A DNA stretch of 64,000 nt, from NCBI RefSeq assembly GCF_001278035.1, contig NZ_CP009452.1, forward strand, positions 4,063,501-4,127,500, given 5' to 3'. Position 1 is the stretch's first letter. The number at the start of each line of letters is the position of its first letter. Both the position numbers and the translations under genes were made by a program. Origin of the DNA: Sphingopyxis sp. 113P3 (GTDB lineage: Bacteria; Pseudomonadota; Alphaproteobacteria; Sphingomonadales; Sphingomonadaceae). The notes beneath the pieces are model-generated. The model saw only the letters and a program-made list of their open reading frames with translations, ran no database searches and was not told the origin of the DNA. This document shows positions 19,301 through 31,438 of the stretch, one piece after another.

Positions 19301-19581
19301 GTCACCTGGCTGAATCCGTTGCGCGAGATCGAGCGTGTCGTCTCGAGCCCCGGAATGCCGGCGAGCGAGATTTCGATCGGGTAGGTTACGAGCTTCTCGA
19401 TTTCGACCGGCGAAAGACGCGGATCGATCGTGTTGATTTGCACCTGCTTGTTGGTGATGTCGGGAACCGCGTCGATCGGCAGCTTGGTCAGCTGCCATAC
19501 GCCGAGCCCGGCTATCACGAGGAAGAGAAAGAGTACCGCCCAGCGCGCGCGGACGGATAGCGCCATCAGTTTCGCGATCAC
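16339..19581 (-). CDS. czcA: CzcA/CusA-family heavy-metal RND efflux permease, system 1
   Basis: A 1080-residue HME-RND pump. The N-terminal helix is followed by [19 protein letters not shown], and the proton-relay helix reads [18 protein letters not shown], both diagnostic of the CzcA/CusA group. The frame starts at GTG 19581, three bases after the CzcB stop, with GGAGG inside the CzcB 3' end; ATG 19566 is an alternative without a well-spaced site. It drives metal export (Co/Zn/Cd or Ni type) through the CzcCBA tripartite complex from periplasm to outside. A loop insertion (KNPDGKGAKKVAGQPGWQPDG) near residue 165 distinguishes it from system 2. Confidence 0.95.
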   Translation of the reverse strand: MIAKLMALSVRARWAVLFLFLVIAGLGVWQLTKLPIDAVPDITNKQVQINTIDPRLSPVEIEKLVTYPIEISLAGIPGLETTRSISRNGFSQVTAIFTDETDLYFARQQVGERLLQAGENLPDGAQPQIGPVTTGLGEVVMYTVGYKNPDGKGAKKVAGQPGWQPDGSYLTPEGDILTDEIAKSGYLRTVQDWIVSPQLKSVGGVAGVDSIGGYAKTFVVEPDPTRLTSYGISYSELGEALERANLAVGANYYNRAGEAYLVRVDARVRSVDEIRNAVVATRGGVPVTVGQLANVKIGGDLRTGAGSMNGKEAVIGTVLMLIGQNSRTVAEDVSAKIAQVSKTLPPGVEVKVVLDRAKLVNATVGTVEKNLTEGALLVAAALFFLLGNWRAAIIAVLVIPFSFLMMAMGMNAFRVPGNLMSLGALDFGLIVDGAVIIIENCLARLAHRQEHEGRLLNLRERLEETMRASQEMIKPTVFGQAIILLAFAPLLMFTGVEGKTFSPMAITIMLALVAAFILAITLVPALVALMIRGKVAEKEVWAIRKSKERYLPLLDKALAKPWAFIAGGFAFFVLAIPAFGLLGSEFIPQLDEKNMALASTRVPSVSLEQSLAMQRNVETAISSLPEVELMFSKTGTAEVATDPMPPNISDGFVILKPQDQWPADVNSKADVVERIEKAAGGQLGQLYEVSQPIQLRFNELIAGVRGDVAIKLYGDDLDKMSLAANEMVRVLQGIPGAGSVKADQVGGAPTLDVKLDRNAIARYGLSVQEVADTVSAALGGRESGLLYEGDRRFDITVRVPDATRVNLDDIRALPVLLPSEGGNRGQIPLAQVAQIRLTEGLNQISRENGKRRVVVQVNLEGRDAGSFVAEAQAKIANVKLPAGYYLEWGGQFESLQAASKRLSIVVPLCFAGIFILLYMALGTFGRATAVFLAVPLGLAGGVFTLALTGINFSVSAAVGFICLAGVAVLNGLVVMTAIRERLENDVPLTEAIREGMTEKMRAVIMTGFVPAIGFVPMAIATGTGAEVQKPLATTVIGGLIAATILTLLVLPAIAKVLLGSNWQPGFMKRKSEPAGTPVTE

Positions 19582-19584
19582 GGT

Positions 19585-20754
19585 TTATTCCTCCTCGCCC
19601 GCGCCCTTGCCGAGTTCGGCCTTGAGCAGGAATGCGTTCTTGGTCGCGACGATCTGGCCCGGCTTCAGCCCGGAGAGGATTTCGACACGGCCCGCGCTGC
19701 GCTGGCCGACGGTGACCTGCTGCGCGCGGAAGCCGTCCTTCGTGCGGACGAACACAACGTCGCGCCCTTCGAGCGTCTGGAGCGCTTCGTCGGCGATCAC
19801 GATCCGTGCCGGCCCACCGGTTTCGGCGCCGCGGCCCGGAAGCAGACGCACCCGGACTGCAAGGCCCGGCTGCAGCGCTCCGGGCACATCGAGCACGGCA
19901 GTCGCCGATCGCGTGTCGCCGGAAAGTCCGGGGGTAACAGCCCGCACACGGGCATCGATCGTCCGCCCGTCGGGAAGTTCGATGATCGCGCGGTCTCCGG
20001 GCGAGAGCCGCTGTGCATCGGCCGGACCGACTGCGGCCTCGATCTGCACCTTGCTGGGATCGGCAACGCGGAACAATTCGGTTTCGGGCTGGACGAAGGC
20101 GCCCAGACTGGCGTTCTCCGCCGTAATCCGCCCTGATATCGGGCTGGCCACGATTACGCTGCTGCCATCGCGCGTAACCTGCGCGGCGCTCGCTGCGGCA
20201 CGCGCGCGTTGCGCCTCCGCTGCGGCGGCCGCCGCTTCGGCTTGCGCCTGCTCGTAATCGACCCGCGCCGACACCTTTTGATCGAACAGCGTCTTCTCGC
20301 GATGGAGATTCTTCTGCGCAAGGGTCGAGCGCGCATCGGCGGCAATCCGTTCGGCCGCGATCTGGGCCGCGTCGCGGCTCTGCACGATCGCGATCGTCTC
20401 GCCGGCGCTGACCGGATCGCCTAACCGCTTGAAGAGGCGTGTGACCGCACCGCCCGCGCGGGCGGTGACGATCGCCTCGCCGCTCGGTGCGGCGGTAACG
20501 GTCGCTTGCGAGATGATTTCCGAACCGAGTCCGCCGGCGCCGATCGTCTCGACGCCGATCTCGGCGGCCTTGATCGCATCGGGCGCGATGGCGAGGCTGC
20601 TCGGAAGGGCTTCGCTCGCCGCTTCCTTTTCGCCTTCGGCCGCCGGTGCGGCGGCCGGGTCGGCGGTGCAACGTGCAACGCCGAAGCCCGTGACGGCGGC
20701 GAGTATCATGGCGCCCGCGACAGTGCCGAGGAGACGCTTGTCCTTGGTGATCAT
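19585..20754 (-). CDS. czcB: CzcB-like periplasmic adaptor, system 1
   Basis: A 389-residue membrane-fusion protein with an N-terminal hydrophobic anchor (LGTVAGAMILAAVTGFGVA), a barrel-sandwich lipoyl half (GGAVTRLFKRLGDPVSAGETIAIV), a helical hairpin rich in Ala and Gln (about 110-190), and a beta-barrel ending in SGLKPGQIVATKNAFLLKAELGKG. It links the inner-membrane CzcA to the outer-membrane CzcC. It lies 3 bases before czcA and about 110 bases after czcC. Confidence 0.93.
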   Translation of the reverse strand: MITKDKRLLGTVAGAMILAAVTGFGVARCTADPAAAPAAEGEKEAASEALPSSLAIAPDAIKAAEIGVETIGAGGLGSEIISQATVTAAPSGEAIVTARAGGAVTRLFKRLGDPVSAGETIAIVQSRDAAQIAAERIAADARSTLAQKNLHREKTLFDQKVSARVDYEQAQAEAAAAAAEAQRARAAASAAQVTRDGSSVIVASPISGRITAENASLGAFVQPETELFRVADPSKVQIEAAVGPADAQRLSPGDRAIIELPDGRTIDARVRAVTPGLSGDTRSATAVLDVPGALQPGLAVRVRLLPGRGAETGGPARIVIADEALQTLEGRDVVFVRTKDGFRAQQVTVGQRSAGRVEILSGLKPGQIVATKNAFLLKAELGKGAGEEE

Positions 20755-20863
20755 ATTCTATCTCCGCTGTTGATGCGGTTCGCGCGCCGACCGGCGGCGC
20801 ACCCCTGTTGACTTGGAAGAACGGCAGCGAATGCGCCCCCGTCCACTGGAAGGCTCGGCGCGC

Positions 20864-22171
20864 TCATGGCTGATGATCCGCATCGCCGTCGGCGGCGGCC
20901 TGGCGCGAGAGGATGGCGCGGGCTTCGGCCCGGGCCTGGCGCGCCGCGATCAGCTCGGCCTGCGTTGCCGCATAAGCCTGCTGCGCGTCGATATATTCGA
21001 CGAGCGATGACTTGCCGGCGCGGTAGCTGAGTTCGGCGAGCCGGACACTTTCGCGCGCCTGCTCGATGCCGCTGCCCTCAAGCGCCGCGAGGCGAGCTTG
21101 GGCGGCGTCGAGTTCGGCCTGGGCGTTGGCGATTTTCGCCTCGGCGTTGACGACCGCATTCTCCCGCCGCGCGATGGCGGCAGCAACGTCGGACTTGGCG
21201 GCCGAGATGTTGCCGCGGTTGCGATCGAAGATCGGGAGCGGCACCGAGACATTCGCAATGAGCGCGCGATCACCTGTATCGCGAAGCTGCCGCACCCCGA
21301 AGCCAACCGATGGGTCGAGGCGACCGTCGGCGTGCTGCCCCTGGAGGCGAGCTTCGGCGATGAGGCGGTCGGTCTCGGCAAGCCGCACGTCGAGCGTGGC
21401 CAGCGAGTCAACCGAGGCAGGCATCACCCACAGGTCGCCTTCGACCAGTTCGGCCGGAGCAACCGAGCTGCCGAGAAGCGCTGCCAGCGAACGGCGCGCC
21501 GTCCGTTCCTCGGCCTCGGCGGTGCGCAGTTCGGCGGTTGCCTGGACCAGCGCCGCGTTGGCACGGAAGGCCCGCAGCGGCGGCTCGTTCCCGGTGTCGA
21601 CCATTGCCTGCGCCACGCGGACGAGTTCGCGAGCGCGCGCTTCATTCTCGCGCGCGAGCGCCAGACTGTCGCGGGCCGCGAGCGCGGTCGCGAACTGGTT
21701 ACGAACCTCGAGCGCGAGATCTGCGCGGGCAATCTCAAGCCGATATTGCGCGGCCAGAAACTCGGCGTCGGCGAGCGTCATGCGCGCGCGGCGGCGCCCG
21801 CCGATATCGAGACGCTGATTGACCGAGACCGTCGTTTCGAGACCATTCAGACCCGAGTAGGGGCCAGTGCCTGCAAAATTCTCGACATCGACGTTAAGGA
21901 TGGGGTTGAAGCGATAGCCCGCCTGACGCTGGCGACCGCGCGCGGCCTCCACTTCGGCTTCGGCGGCAACCACGCGCGGCGAGCGCGCGTCGGCCTCCTC
22001 CATCGCCTGGGCGAGGGACAATCGAGCGGGAAGCGGGCCGGTACGCACGGCCTCGCCTGCGGAAGAAGGCGGTCCCACCAGCTCCGTCGCTGCCGACTGG
22101 GCAGCGGCGGGCGCGGAATTTGCGCCTGCAACGAGCGCCACGATACTCGAGGCGACAACTATGGATTTCAT
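20864..22171 (-). CDS. czcC: CzcC-like TolC-family outer-membrane channel, system 1
   Basis: A 435-residue outer-membrane efflux protein. A signal peptide (MKSIVVASSIVALVAGANSAPAAAQ) precedes two repeats of long amphipathic helices with LSLAQAMEEADARSPRVVAAEAEVEAARG and VSVPLPIFDRNRGNISAAKSD, the standard OEP-family landmarks. It ends with a His-containing tail (AADGDADHQP). It is first of the czcCBA trio in transcription order. Confidence 0.92.
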   Translation of the reverse strand: MKSIVVASSIVALVAGANSAPAAAQSAATELVGPPSSAGEAVRTGPLPARLSLAQAMEEADARSPRVVAAEAEVEAARGRQRQAGYRFNPILNVDVENFAGTGPYSGLNGLETTVSVNQRLDIGGRRRARMTLADAEFLAAQYRLEIARADLALEVRNQFATALAARDSLALARENEARARELVRVAQAMVDTGNEPPLRAFRANAALVQATAELRTAEAEERTARRSLAALLGSSVAPAELVEGDLWVMPASVDSLATLDVRLAETDRLIAEARLQGQHADGRLDPSVGFGVRQLRDTGDRALIANVSVPLPIFDRNRGNISAAKSDVAAAIARRENAVVNAEAKIANAQAELDAAQARLAALEGSGIEQARESVRLAELSYRAGKSSLVEYIDAQQAYAATQAELIAARQARAEARAILSRQAAADGDADHQP

Positions 22172-22236
22172 GAAAAGGAGACTCCTGACGTTTCCAGGGA
22201 GAAGCGCACGCGAAGGGCGCGCGCAGACCTAGAGCG

Positions 22237-22599
22237 TCAGGCGATTGGAGGGCGGAACGTCCCGATGTAGGCGACGGGCGGCAAGGCGGCCGTCAGGATG
22301 CGCGTATGCGCTTCAGGGGCAGGCGTTTCGGTCGCTGCCGAAAGCGTTTCCGCCGGGACGCCCGAATGGTGGCCATGGCAACCATGAGCGGCGGCAGGCA
22401 CCTGCTGCTTTTCGCCGGGCGACGATTTTTTCTTGTCGGGCTCGGCGCTTTCGGTAGCCGGCGCACTCACGCAGCCCGCTTCGATCGCCGCGACAAAAAG
22501 GCTCGCCTCGGCCCGATCCTCGGTCGCATGCGCGAGCGATCCTGCAACCGTTCCGGATGCAAGGAGAAAGGTCAGCAAGAGGAGGATTACCCGTCGCAT
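22237..22599 (-). CDS. Small exported protein with His/Cys cluster upstream of czcC
   Basis: A 120-residue protein with a signal peptide (MRRVILLLLTFLLASGTVAGSLAHA) and a central HGCHGHH metal-ligand cluster in a Pro/Ala/Glu-rich background, ending RPPIA. I do not recognise a Pfam family. A similarly built protein (23469-23807) precedes the divergent TolC gene, so each czc operon opens with a small exported His-rich protein. A periplasmic metal-capturing role is inference from composition and position. Confidence 0.7.
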   Translation of the reverse strand: MRRVILLLLTFLLASGTVAGSLAHATEDRAEASLFVAAIEAGCVSAPATESAEPDKKKSSPGEKQQVPAAAHGCHGHHSGVPAETLSAATETPAPEAHTRILTAALPPVAYIGTFRPPIA

Positions 22600-22954
22600 T
22601 GGAACCGGCCCCTAGCATCGAAATAGCGCGATGAAAAGTAGAAGATTTTCAATCAACTTCGGCGGCACTATTCGAACCCCCGAAAGGATGCTGTAATGTT
22701 ATCTCATGATTGCAACCAAGGCGTGTATCCGTCTTAGAAATACTTATTACACCGCCTAGAGGAACAGGATATCCGTCGAACAACCGGGCGTTAAGCACAA
22801 TAGTGCTACGATTGTCTTTCAATCTTAGTTCCGGCCTTACGCTATTGCTTCTATCCTTTTTTGTACTGGCCCGCGCACGGGCGGCGGGATTCGTGCCGGA
22901 CAGGTCGGTAAATCGGAAATCTCGCATTGAGGCGGCGAACGGCAACATGAGGGC
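22600..22954. promoter_or_regulatory. AT-richer divergent intergenic region between the two czc operons
   Basis: These 355 bases are lower in GC than their surroundings and carry no gene I can support (a 99-codon minus frame and an 82-codon plus frame overlap here and neither looks like protein). On the minus strand TTGATT (22656-22651) is followed by a TGAAAA-N8-TTTTCA dyad (22632-22651), which could be the promoter/operator of the minus-strand operon, but the -10 is poor. Confidence 0.35.
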
Positions 22955-22985
22955 TTGACCCTGTATCTACTACAGGGTGCAAAAG
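22955..22985 (+). promoter_or_regulatory. MerR-family promoter/operator (ZntR/CadR/PbrR style)
   Basis: TTGACC at 22955-22960 is followed by a perfect dyad ACCCTGTA-N5-TACAGGGT (22958-22978), placed as in MerR-family metal promoters, where the -35 to -10 spacer is stretched to 19-20 bases. The -10 (about 22980-22985, CAAAAG) is weak, as expected for an activator-dependent promoter. It faces the DUF3703-His protein-TolC-adaptor-CzcA series. The MerR gene at 30321 is the obvious local candidate regulator, although its own operator (30765-30785) has different arms. Confidence 0.8.
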
Positions 22986-23014
22986 CCTTCCCTGGACAAA
23001 AATGGGGACCCTGC

Positions 23015-23419
23015 ATGATGACATCGACTGAAAAACCGCTGACCCGGGCCATCGTCGCGCCGCTCCTGCGCGACCAATGTCGCCTGTTCCGCGAATCAAG
23101 ACGATTCGGCGATGAAGCCGCCGCGTGGCGGGCGCTGGAATGGGAGCATATCTTGAGCCAGCCCTATATGGGCCCGCATCTGGCCTCGCACTGGCACATG
23201 TTCCGCTATGCGATCGAACTCGGCGATAGCCGCGAAGCCGCCGGTCAGGCGATGCGGTTCCTGCTCGTCCCGCTCGGCTCGCTGACCGGCCGGCTCCCGG
23301 CCGGGAACAATGGACGCGCGCACGTGAGCGCCTTCGATCCGATGCCGCTGCCGGAGGGCCTGGCGGTACTGATCGAGGCGGCCCGGTCGGCGACCGAACG
23401 CGACGCCCGAAAGGGCTGA
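23015..23419 (+). CDS. DUF3703 family protein
   Basis: A 134-residue protein. Starts at ATG 23015 or 23018 are used rather than the upstream frame opening at 22955, because that lies inside the MerR operator; GGGGA precedes the chosen ATG. The sequence has the DUF3703 features AAWRALEWEHILSQPYMGPH and SHWHMFRYAIELGDSREAAGQ. The conserved His and Glu residues are possible metal ligands. DUF3703 genes are commonly found with metal-resistance operons; function is unknown. It is the first gene behind the MerR-type promoter. Confidence 0.85.
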   Translation: MMTSTEKPLTRAIVAPLLRDQCRLFRESRRFGDEAAAWRALEWEHILSQPYMGPHLASHWHMFRYAIELGDSREAAGQAMRFLLVPLGSLTGRLPAGNNGRAHVSAFDPMPLPEGLAVLIEAARSATERDARKG

Positions 23420-23468
23420 TCCGGTTTTGGACTTCCGGAACAAGCCATTCGCTGTTAGGGGCGCGCGC

Positions 23469-23807
23469 ATGTCCGGCGCTCCCCTTCGGCTGTTCCTTGT
23501 GTTAATCCTGCTTCTCAGCGGGCTCCACAATGCTGCACCGGCGATGGCGGGCATGACGCACCATGCGACGGATTCGCATCTGTCCCACCATGCGGAACCG
23601 GGCCATGCGTCGGGCAAGGACACGCAAAAAGGTCAGCAGGATGCCGACCTCCACGGCAGCCACCATAATTGCCCGGTCGCATCCGACCAGGCCCTTGCGG
23701 GCCATGACGATCTATCCTGCTTTTCCGGCGGCCTGCACTTCGCGCTGCCCGCCACGCGCCTCGCTTCGCGCGCCCTCGCGCCTCCCCTGAACCCGCCCCT
23801 CGCCTGA
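23469..23807 (+). CDS. Small exported His-rich protein
   Basis: A 112-residue protein starting at ATG 23469, where a signal peptide begins (MSGAPLRLFLVLILLLSGLH). The mature part is rich in His, Asp and Gln (THHATDSHLSHHAEPGHASG, LHGSHHNCPVA) and has two cysteines. It ends in a proline-rich PPLNPPLA. It matches the small protein at 22237 in style and may buffer metal in the periplasm for the pump that follows. No family recognised. Confidence 0.7.
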   Translation: MSGAPLRLFLVLILLLSGLHNAAPAMAGMTHHATDSHLSHHAEPGHASGKDTQKGQQDADLHGSHHNCPVASDQALAGHDDLSCFSGGLHFALPATRLASRALAPPLNPPLA

Positions 23808-23871
23808 ACGACGCCTGCCGCGCAGCCCTTCCCGGCCTGCGCTCAGCCGAACCGTTCAGGAGTGATCATTC

Positions 23872-25103
23872 ATGCATATTCATATGCGCGCCGCCCTGTT
23901 GGCCGGGGCTGCGCTGCTGGCGGGGTCCGTATGGGCTCAGCCGCTAACGCTCGACCAGGCGGTCGAGCGGGCCATCGCTGCATCGCCAGAGCTCAGAGCG
24001 GGTGAAGCGGGGGTCGACGCCGCGCGTGCCGACCAGCTGCAAGCCCGCGTTCGTCCCAATCCGACCGTCTCGGTCGATATGGACAATGGCGTCGGCACGG
24101 GCAGCTATGGCCTGTTCCGACAGTCAGAACTGACCGTCACCTATTCGCAGCCGCTCGAGCGCGGCGGAAAGCGGGAGGCGCGGATGGCGCTTGCCGAGCG
24201 CGGGGTCGTTCTGGCCGAGGCGCAGTGGCGGCTCGTCCGGCTCGACATCGCCCAGGACGTGCAGCGCGCCTATATCGACGTCCAGATCGCCGAGCAGATG
24301 GTCTGGATCGCCGAGGATCGCGTCAAGCTCGAGAAGGAAATACGCAGCGAGGCGATCCGCCGCGTGCGGGGTTACAAGGATCCGCTGTTCGTCGAGACGC
24401 GCGCCGATGCTCGTATCCTCGAAGCGGAACTGGCGCTCAAGGAGGCCCAGGCGAAGCGTCAGTCGGCGCGCGCGCTGCTGGCCTCCTTCTGGGGCGGCAC
24501 GCCCGATAGCCTCGTCATTGCCGAGGGGATCGAGAAGCCCGATCCGCGCGATCCACCGCTCGCCGAGGCCGATGCGGCCGTCTTCGACGCGGCCGTCGAC
24601 CGCGCCCGGGCACAGGTTGTCGTCGAGCAAAGCCGCACGCACCAGGACTATACGGTGTCGGGCGGCACTCGCTTCCTTCGCGAGACCAATGATGTCGCCG
24701 TTCTCGGCGGAATCTCGATCCCGCTCGGACGCTTCGATCGCAACCAGGGCAATATCGCCCGGGCCCAGGCCGAACGGCGGCAGCTCGAATTCCAGTCCGA
24801 AGCGAGCCGCCTCGAACGGCTGCGGCGCCTCGCGTCGCTGCGCGCCGATGCCGACGCCGCACGGGTGCGGGCCGAGGGCATCATGAACGACGTCTATCCC
24901 AAGGCGGTGAAGACGCTCGGTCAGGTGCGCGAAGGCTATGCCCGCGGCGGCTTCCTGTTCGCCGATGTGCAGGATGCCGCCGACGTCATCATCCAGATTC
25001 AGGGTCAGTGGGCCGAGGCCATGACGCGCTACCGCGATTTGCTCGCGGAAATCGATCGCCTGACCGGCCGCTTCGATGCGGCTCCCCTTGCGGAGAATAT
25101 TCC

Positions 25104-25107
<4 letters not shown>
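23872..25107 (+). CDS. czcC: TolC-family outer-membrane efflux protein, system 2
   Basis: A 411-residue OEP-family protein. The start at ATG 23872 follows a GGAG site; M5 is an alternative. A signal peptide (AALLAGAALLAGSVWAQ) precedes the paired helical repeats with LTLDQAVERAIAASPELRAG and ISIPLGRFDRNQGNIARAQAE. It is diverged from the system 1 channel at 20864. Its last codons overlap the adaptor gene by four bases (ATGA), so the two are translationally coupled. Confidence 0.92.
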
Positions 25108-29545
<4,438 letters not shown>

Positions 29546-29602
29546 AGCCAGGCCTTGGCGGTTTGCTGCATCGCATGGGCGGCAAGCGGCCAGTCGCGAA
29601 CA

Positions 29603-29635
29603 GAGGCGGAACCCTAAAGGGTTCCGCCTCCTTTT
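29603..29635 (+). terminator. Intrinsic terminator after czcA system 2
   Basis: A perfect 12-bp stem GAGGCGGAACCC / GGGTTCCGCCTC with a TAAA loop (29603-29630), followed by CTTTTGG. It is the clearest rho-independent terminator in the window. It separates the MerR-controlled czc operon from the CDF gene at 29663. Confidence 0.85.
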
Positions 29636-29662
29636 GGGGATGGTGGGTATGAGGAGCGTTAA

Positions 29663-30268
29663 ATGATAGACAAGTCAGCGGGCACCGACCGCGAAAAGCG
29701 GACCCTCCAAATTGTTCTTTTCCTGAACGCGGCGATCGCCATCGCCTTTCTCATAACCGGCGCGCTGGGAGATTCGAGCGCCCTCATCGCCAATGGTCTC
29801 GACAATTTGTCGGACGCAGCGGTCTATGCCCTGAGCCTTGTCGCGCTAAGCCATGGCATCAAATGGAAGACCCGCGCGGCTACAGCGTCGGGCGTCATGC
29901 TATTGATCTTCGCGGCCGGCGTCCTGTTCGATGTCGGGCGGCGCTACTTTCAGGGTAGCGAACCGATCGGCGCGACGATGATGATTATGTCGGCGGTCGC
30001 TGCCGTGGTGAACTATGCCTGTCTGAAGCTGCTTCAGCGCATTCACAATCCCGATGTCAACCTTCGCGCGGCAACGACCTTCAGCTTCAATGACTTCGTT
30101 TCGAACGGCGGCATCCTGATCGCCGGCGTCCTCGTCTGGTGGCTCGGCACGAACTGGCCCGACTTGCTCGTCGGGTTCGCCACTGCGCTGATTGCCATTA
30201 AGGGCGGCATCGAAATTCTGCGCGATGCCCGGAAGGAGACTCGCGGCGCGGCGGGCGACGACCCCTGA
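29663..30268 (+). CDS. Short CDF-type cation transporter (membrane domain only), copy 1
   Basis: A 201-residue protein with about six hydrophobic segments and the paired Asn/Asp motifs of cation diffusion facilitators (LIANGLDNLSDAAVYALS and TFSFNDFVSNGGILIAG). It lacks the C-terminal cytoplasmic metal-sensing domain of full CDF proteins (about 290-330 residues). An AGGAG site precedes the ATG. It is preceded by a terminator, so it probably has its own promoter. It should export divalent cations by proton antiport, if functional without the cytoplasmic domain. Confidence 0.8.
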   Translation: MIDKSAGTDREKRTLQIVLFLNAAIAIAFLITGALGDSSALIANGLDNLSDAAVYALSLVALSHGIKWKTRAATASGVMLLIFAAGVLFDVGRRYFQGSEPIGATMMIMSAVAAVVNYACLKLLQRIHNPDVNLRAATTFSFNDFVSNGGILIAGVLVWWLGTNWPDLLVGFATALIAIKGGIEILRDARKETRGAAGDDP

Positions 30269-30320
30269 ATTTGAAAGATAACAAGATGAAGACCGAATGA
30301 TGGAGTCCACGGGACTACCG

Positions 30321-30749
30321 CTAGACCGCGGACGGCAGCGTCGCCTCGATCGCCTCAATCACTCGGCAATCGGCTATGCGGCCGCCCTCACAGAGCTGAA
30401 CGATCCGGGCGAGTTCTGCGCGAAGGCGCGCCATGCGTTCCAGACGCTCGTCGACGTCGAGCAAATGCCGCGCCGCCAGAGCCCGAACCTCGGCGCAGTC
30501 CTGCTCGGGCCCTGCCGCAAGTGCGGTAAGTGAACGAATTTCGTCGATCGAAAATCCCAGCCCCCTCGCGCTCCGGATAAACGCGAGGCGCCGGACATCC
30601 TCGGGACCATAGCTGCGACGGCCGGAAGCAGTGCGCGCGGCATGAGGCAAGAGGCCGATGTCCTCGTAATAGCGGATCGTATTGACCTTCGTGCCCGTCC
30701 GGCTCGCCAGCGCTCCGATGGGAAGTCCTACGTCGCGGCCCATATGCAC
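30321..30749 (-). CDS. MerR-family metal-responsive activator (ZntR/CadR/PbrR type)
   Basis: A 142-residue protein with an N-terminal winged HTH (residues 8-75: IGALASRTGTKVNTIRYYED, RRLAFIRSARGLGFSIDEIR) and a dimerisation helix followed by a metal loop. Cys85 at the start of the helix and Cys120/Cys128 in the terminal loop match the positions used by ZntR/CadR-type sensors. It is divergent from the CDF gene at 30799, with the operator 30765-30785 in between. Start M1 (30749) or M3 (30743) are both possible. Confidence 0.88.
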   Translation of the reverse strand: MHMGRDVGLPIGALASRTGTKVNTIRYYEDIGLLPHAARTASGRRSYGPEDVRRLAFIRSARGLGFSIDEIRSLTALAAGPEQDCAEVRALAARHLLDVDERLERMARLRAELARIVQLCEGGRIADCRVIEAIEATLPSAV

Positions 30750-30761
30750 CTCAGAAATGTC

Positions 30762-30792
30762 TTGATTCTACAGTTACTGGAGAATGTAGGAC
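30762..30792 (+). promoter_or_regulatory. MerR-type operator/promoter for the short CDF and FTR1 genes
   Basis: TTGATT (-35, 30762-30767), a 19-base spacer containing a 21-base near-perfect dyad with outer arms ATTCT/AGAAT and inner CAG/CTG (30765-30785), then TAGGAC (-10, 30787-30792). The expected transcription start is at about 30799, exactly the ATG of the CDF gene, so the mRNA would be leaderless. The layout matches MerR-family promoters in which the sensor straightens an over-long spacer. Confidence 0.78.
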
Positions 30793-30798
30793 AACGCG

Positions 30799-31434
30799 AT
30801 GAGCGAAAGCAACGACAGTAACTGCGGCTGCACCGGTGACACCGTGCGTGCCGAGCGTGATCCCGCCTATCGACGGGCGCTCTGGATCGTGGTCATACTC
30901 AACCTCGGTTTCGGCGTATGCGAAATCATCGGCGGCTTCATCGCCAACAGTCAGGCCCTCAAAGCGGATTCGCTCGACTTTATTGGCGACGGTTCGATCA
31001 CTTTGGTGGGACTACTGGCGCTCGGCTGGTCTGCTGCAAGCCGGGCACGGATCGCGCTGACCCAGGGACTGTTCCTCGGTGCGCTCGGGCTGGGGGTGAT
31101 CGCCTTTGCCGTGGCACGGGCCTTAAATGCCGAGCCACCCGAAGCCGAACTCATGGGCGGCATCGGCGTGGTCGCCTTGGCCGTGAACGTGACCGCGGCG
31201 CTGGTTCTCTCGCGATTTCGGGACGGCGATGCCAATGTGCGGGCCATCTGGCTGTTCAGCCGAAACGATGCGATCGCGAATATCGCGGTCATCGTCGCGG
31301 CCATATTGGTCGGCTGGACGGGCAGCGCCTGGCCCGATCTTCTGGTGGCGGGCGTCATCGCCCTTCTCTTCCTGCATTCGGCAACGGAGATCGTACGCAA
31401 CGCACGCGCCGAACTGCGCCCGTCGCGGGCATAG
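30799..31434 (+). CDS. Short CDF-type cation transporter (membrane domain only), copy 2
   Basis: A 211-residue protein with about six membrane segments and CDF-like metal sites (LKADSLDFIGDGSITLVG, LFSRNDAIANIAVIVAA). The N-terminus has a CGCTGD cysteine pair that could bind metal in the cytoplasm. As with copy 1, the C-terminal cytoplasmic domain is missing. The ATG lies 7 bases after the predicted -10, and no ribosome site is visible. It is followed 4 bases later by the FTR1 gene. Confidence 0.8.
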   Translation: MSESNDSNCGCTGDTVRAERDPAYRRALWIVVILNLGFGVCEIIGGFIANSQALKADSLDFIGDGSITLVGLLALGWSAASRARIALTQGLFLGALGLGVIAFAVARALNAEPPEAELMGGIGVVALAVNVTAALVLSRFRDGDANVRAIWLFSRNDAIANIAVIVAAILVGWTGSAWPDLLVAGVIALLFLHSATEIVRNARAELRPSRA

Positions 31435-31438
31435 CAAG

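Noticed and set aside
22649..22948. 99-codon minus-strand and overlapping 82-codon plus-strand frames
   Set aside because: Both lie in an AT-richer divergent promoter region, and neither shows motifs, signal sequence or coding bias. A decayed gene remnant cannot be excluded.
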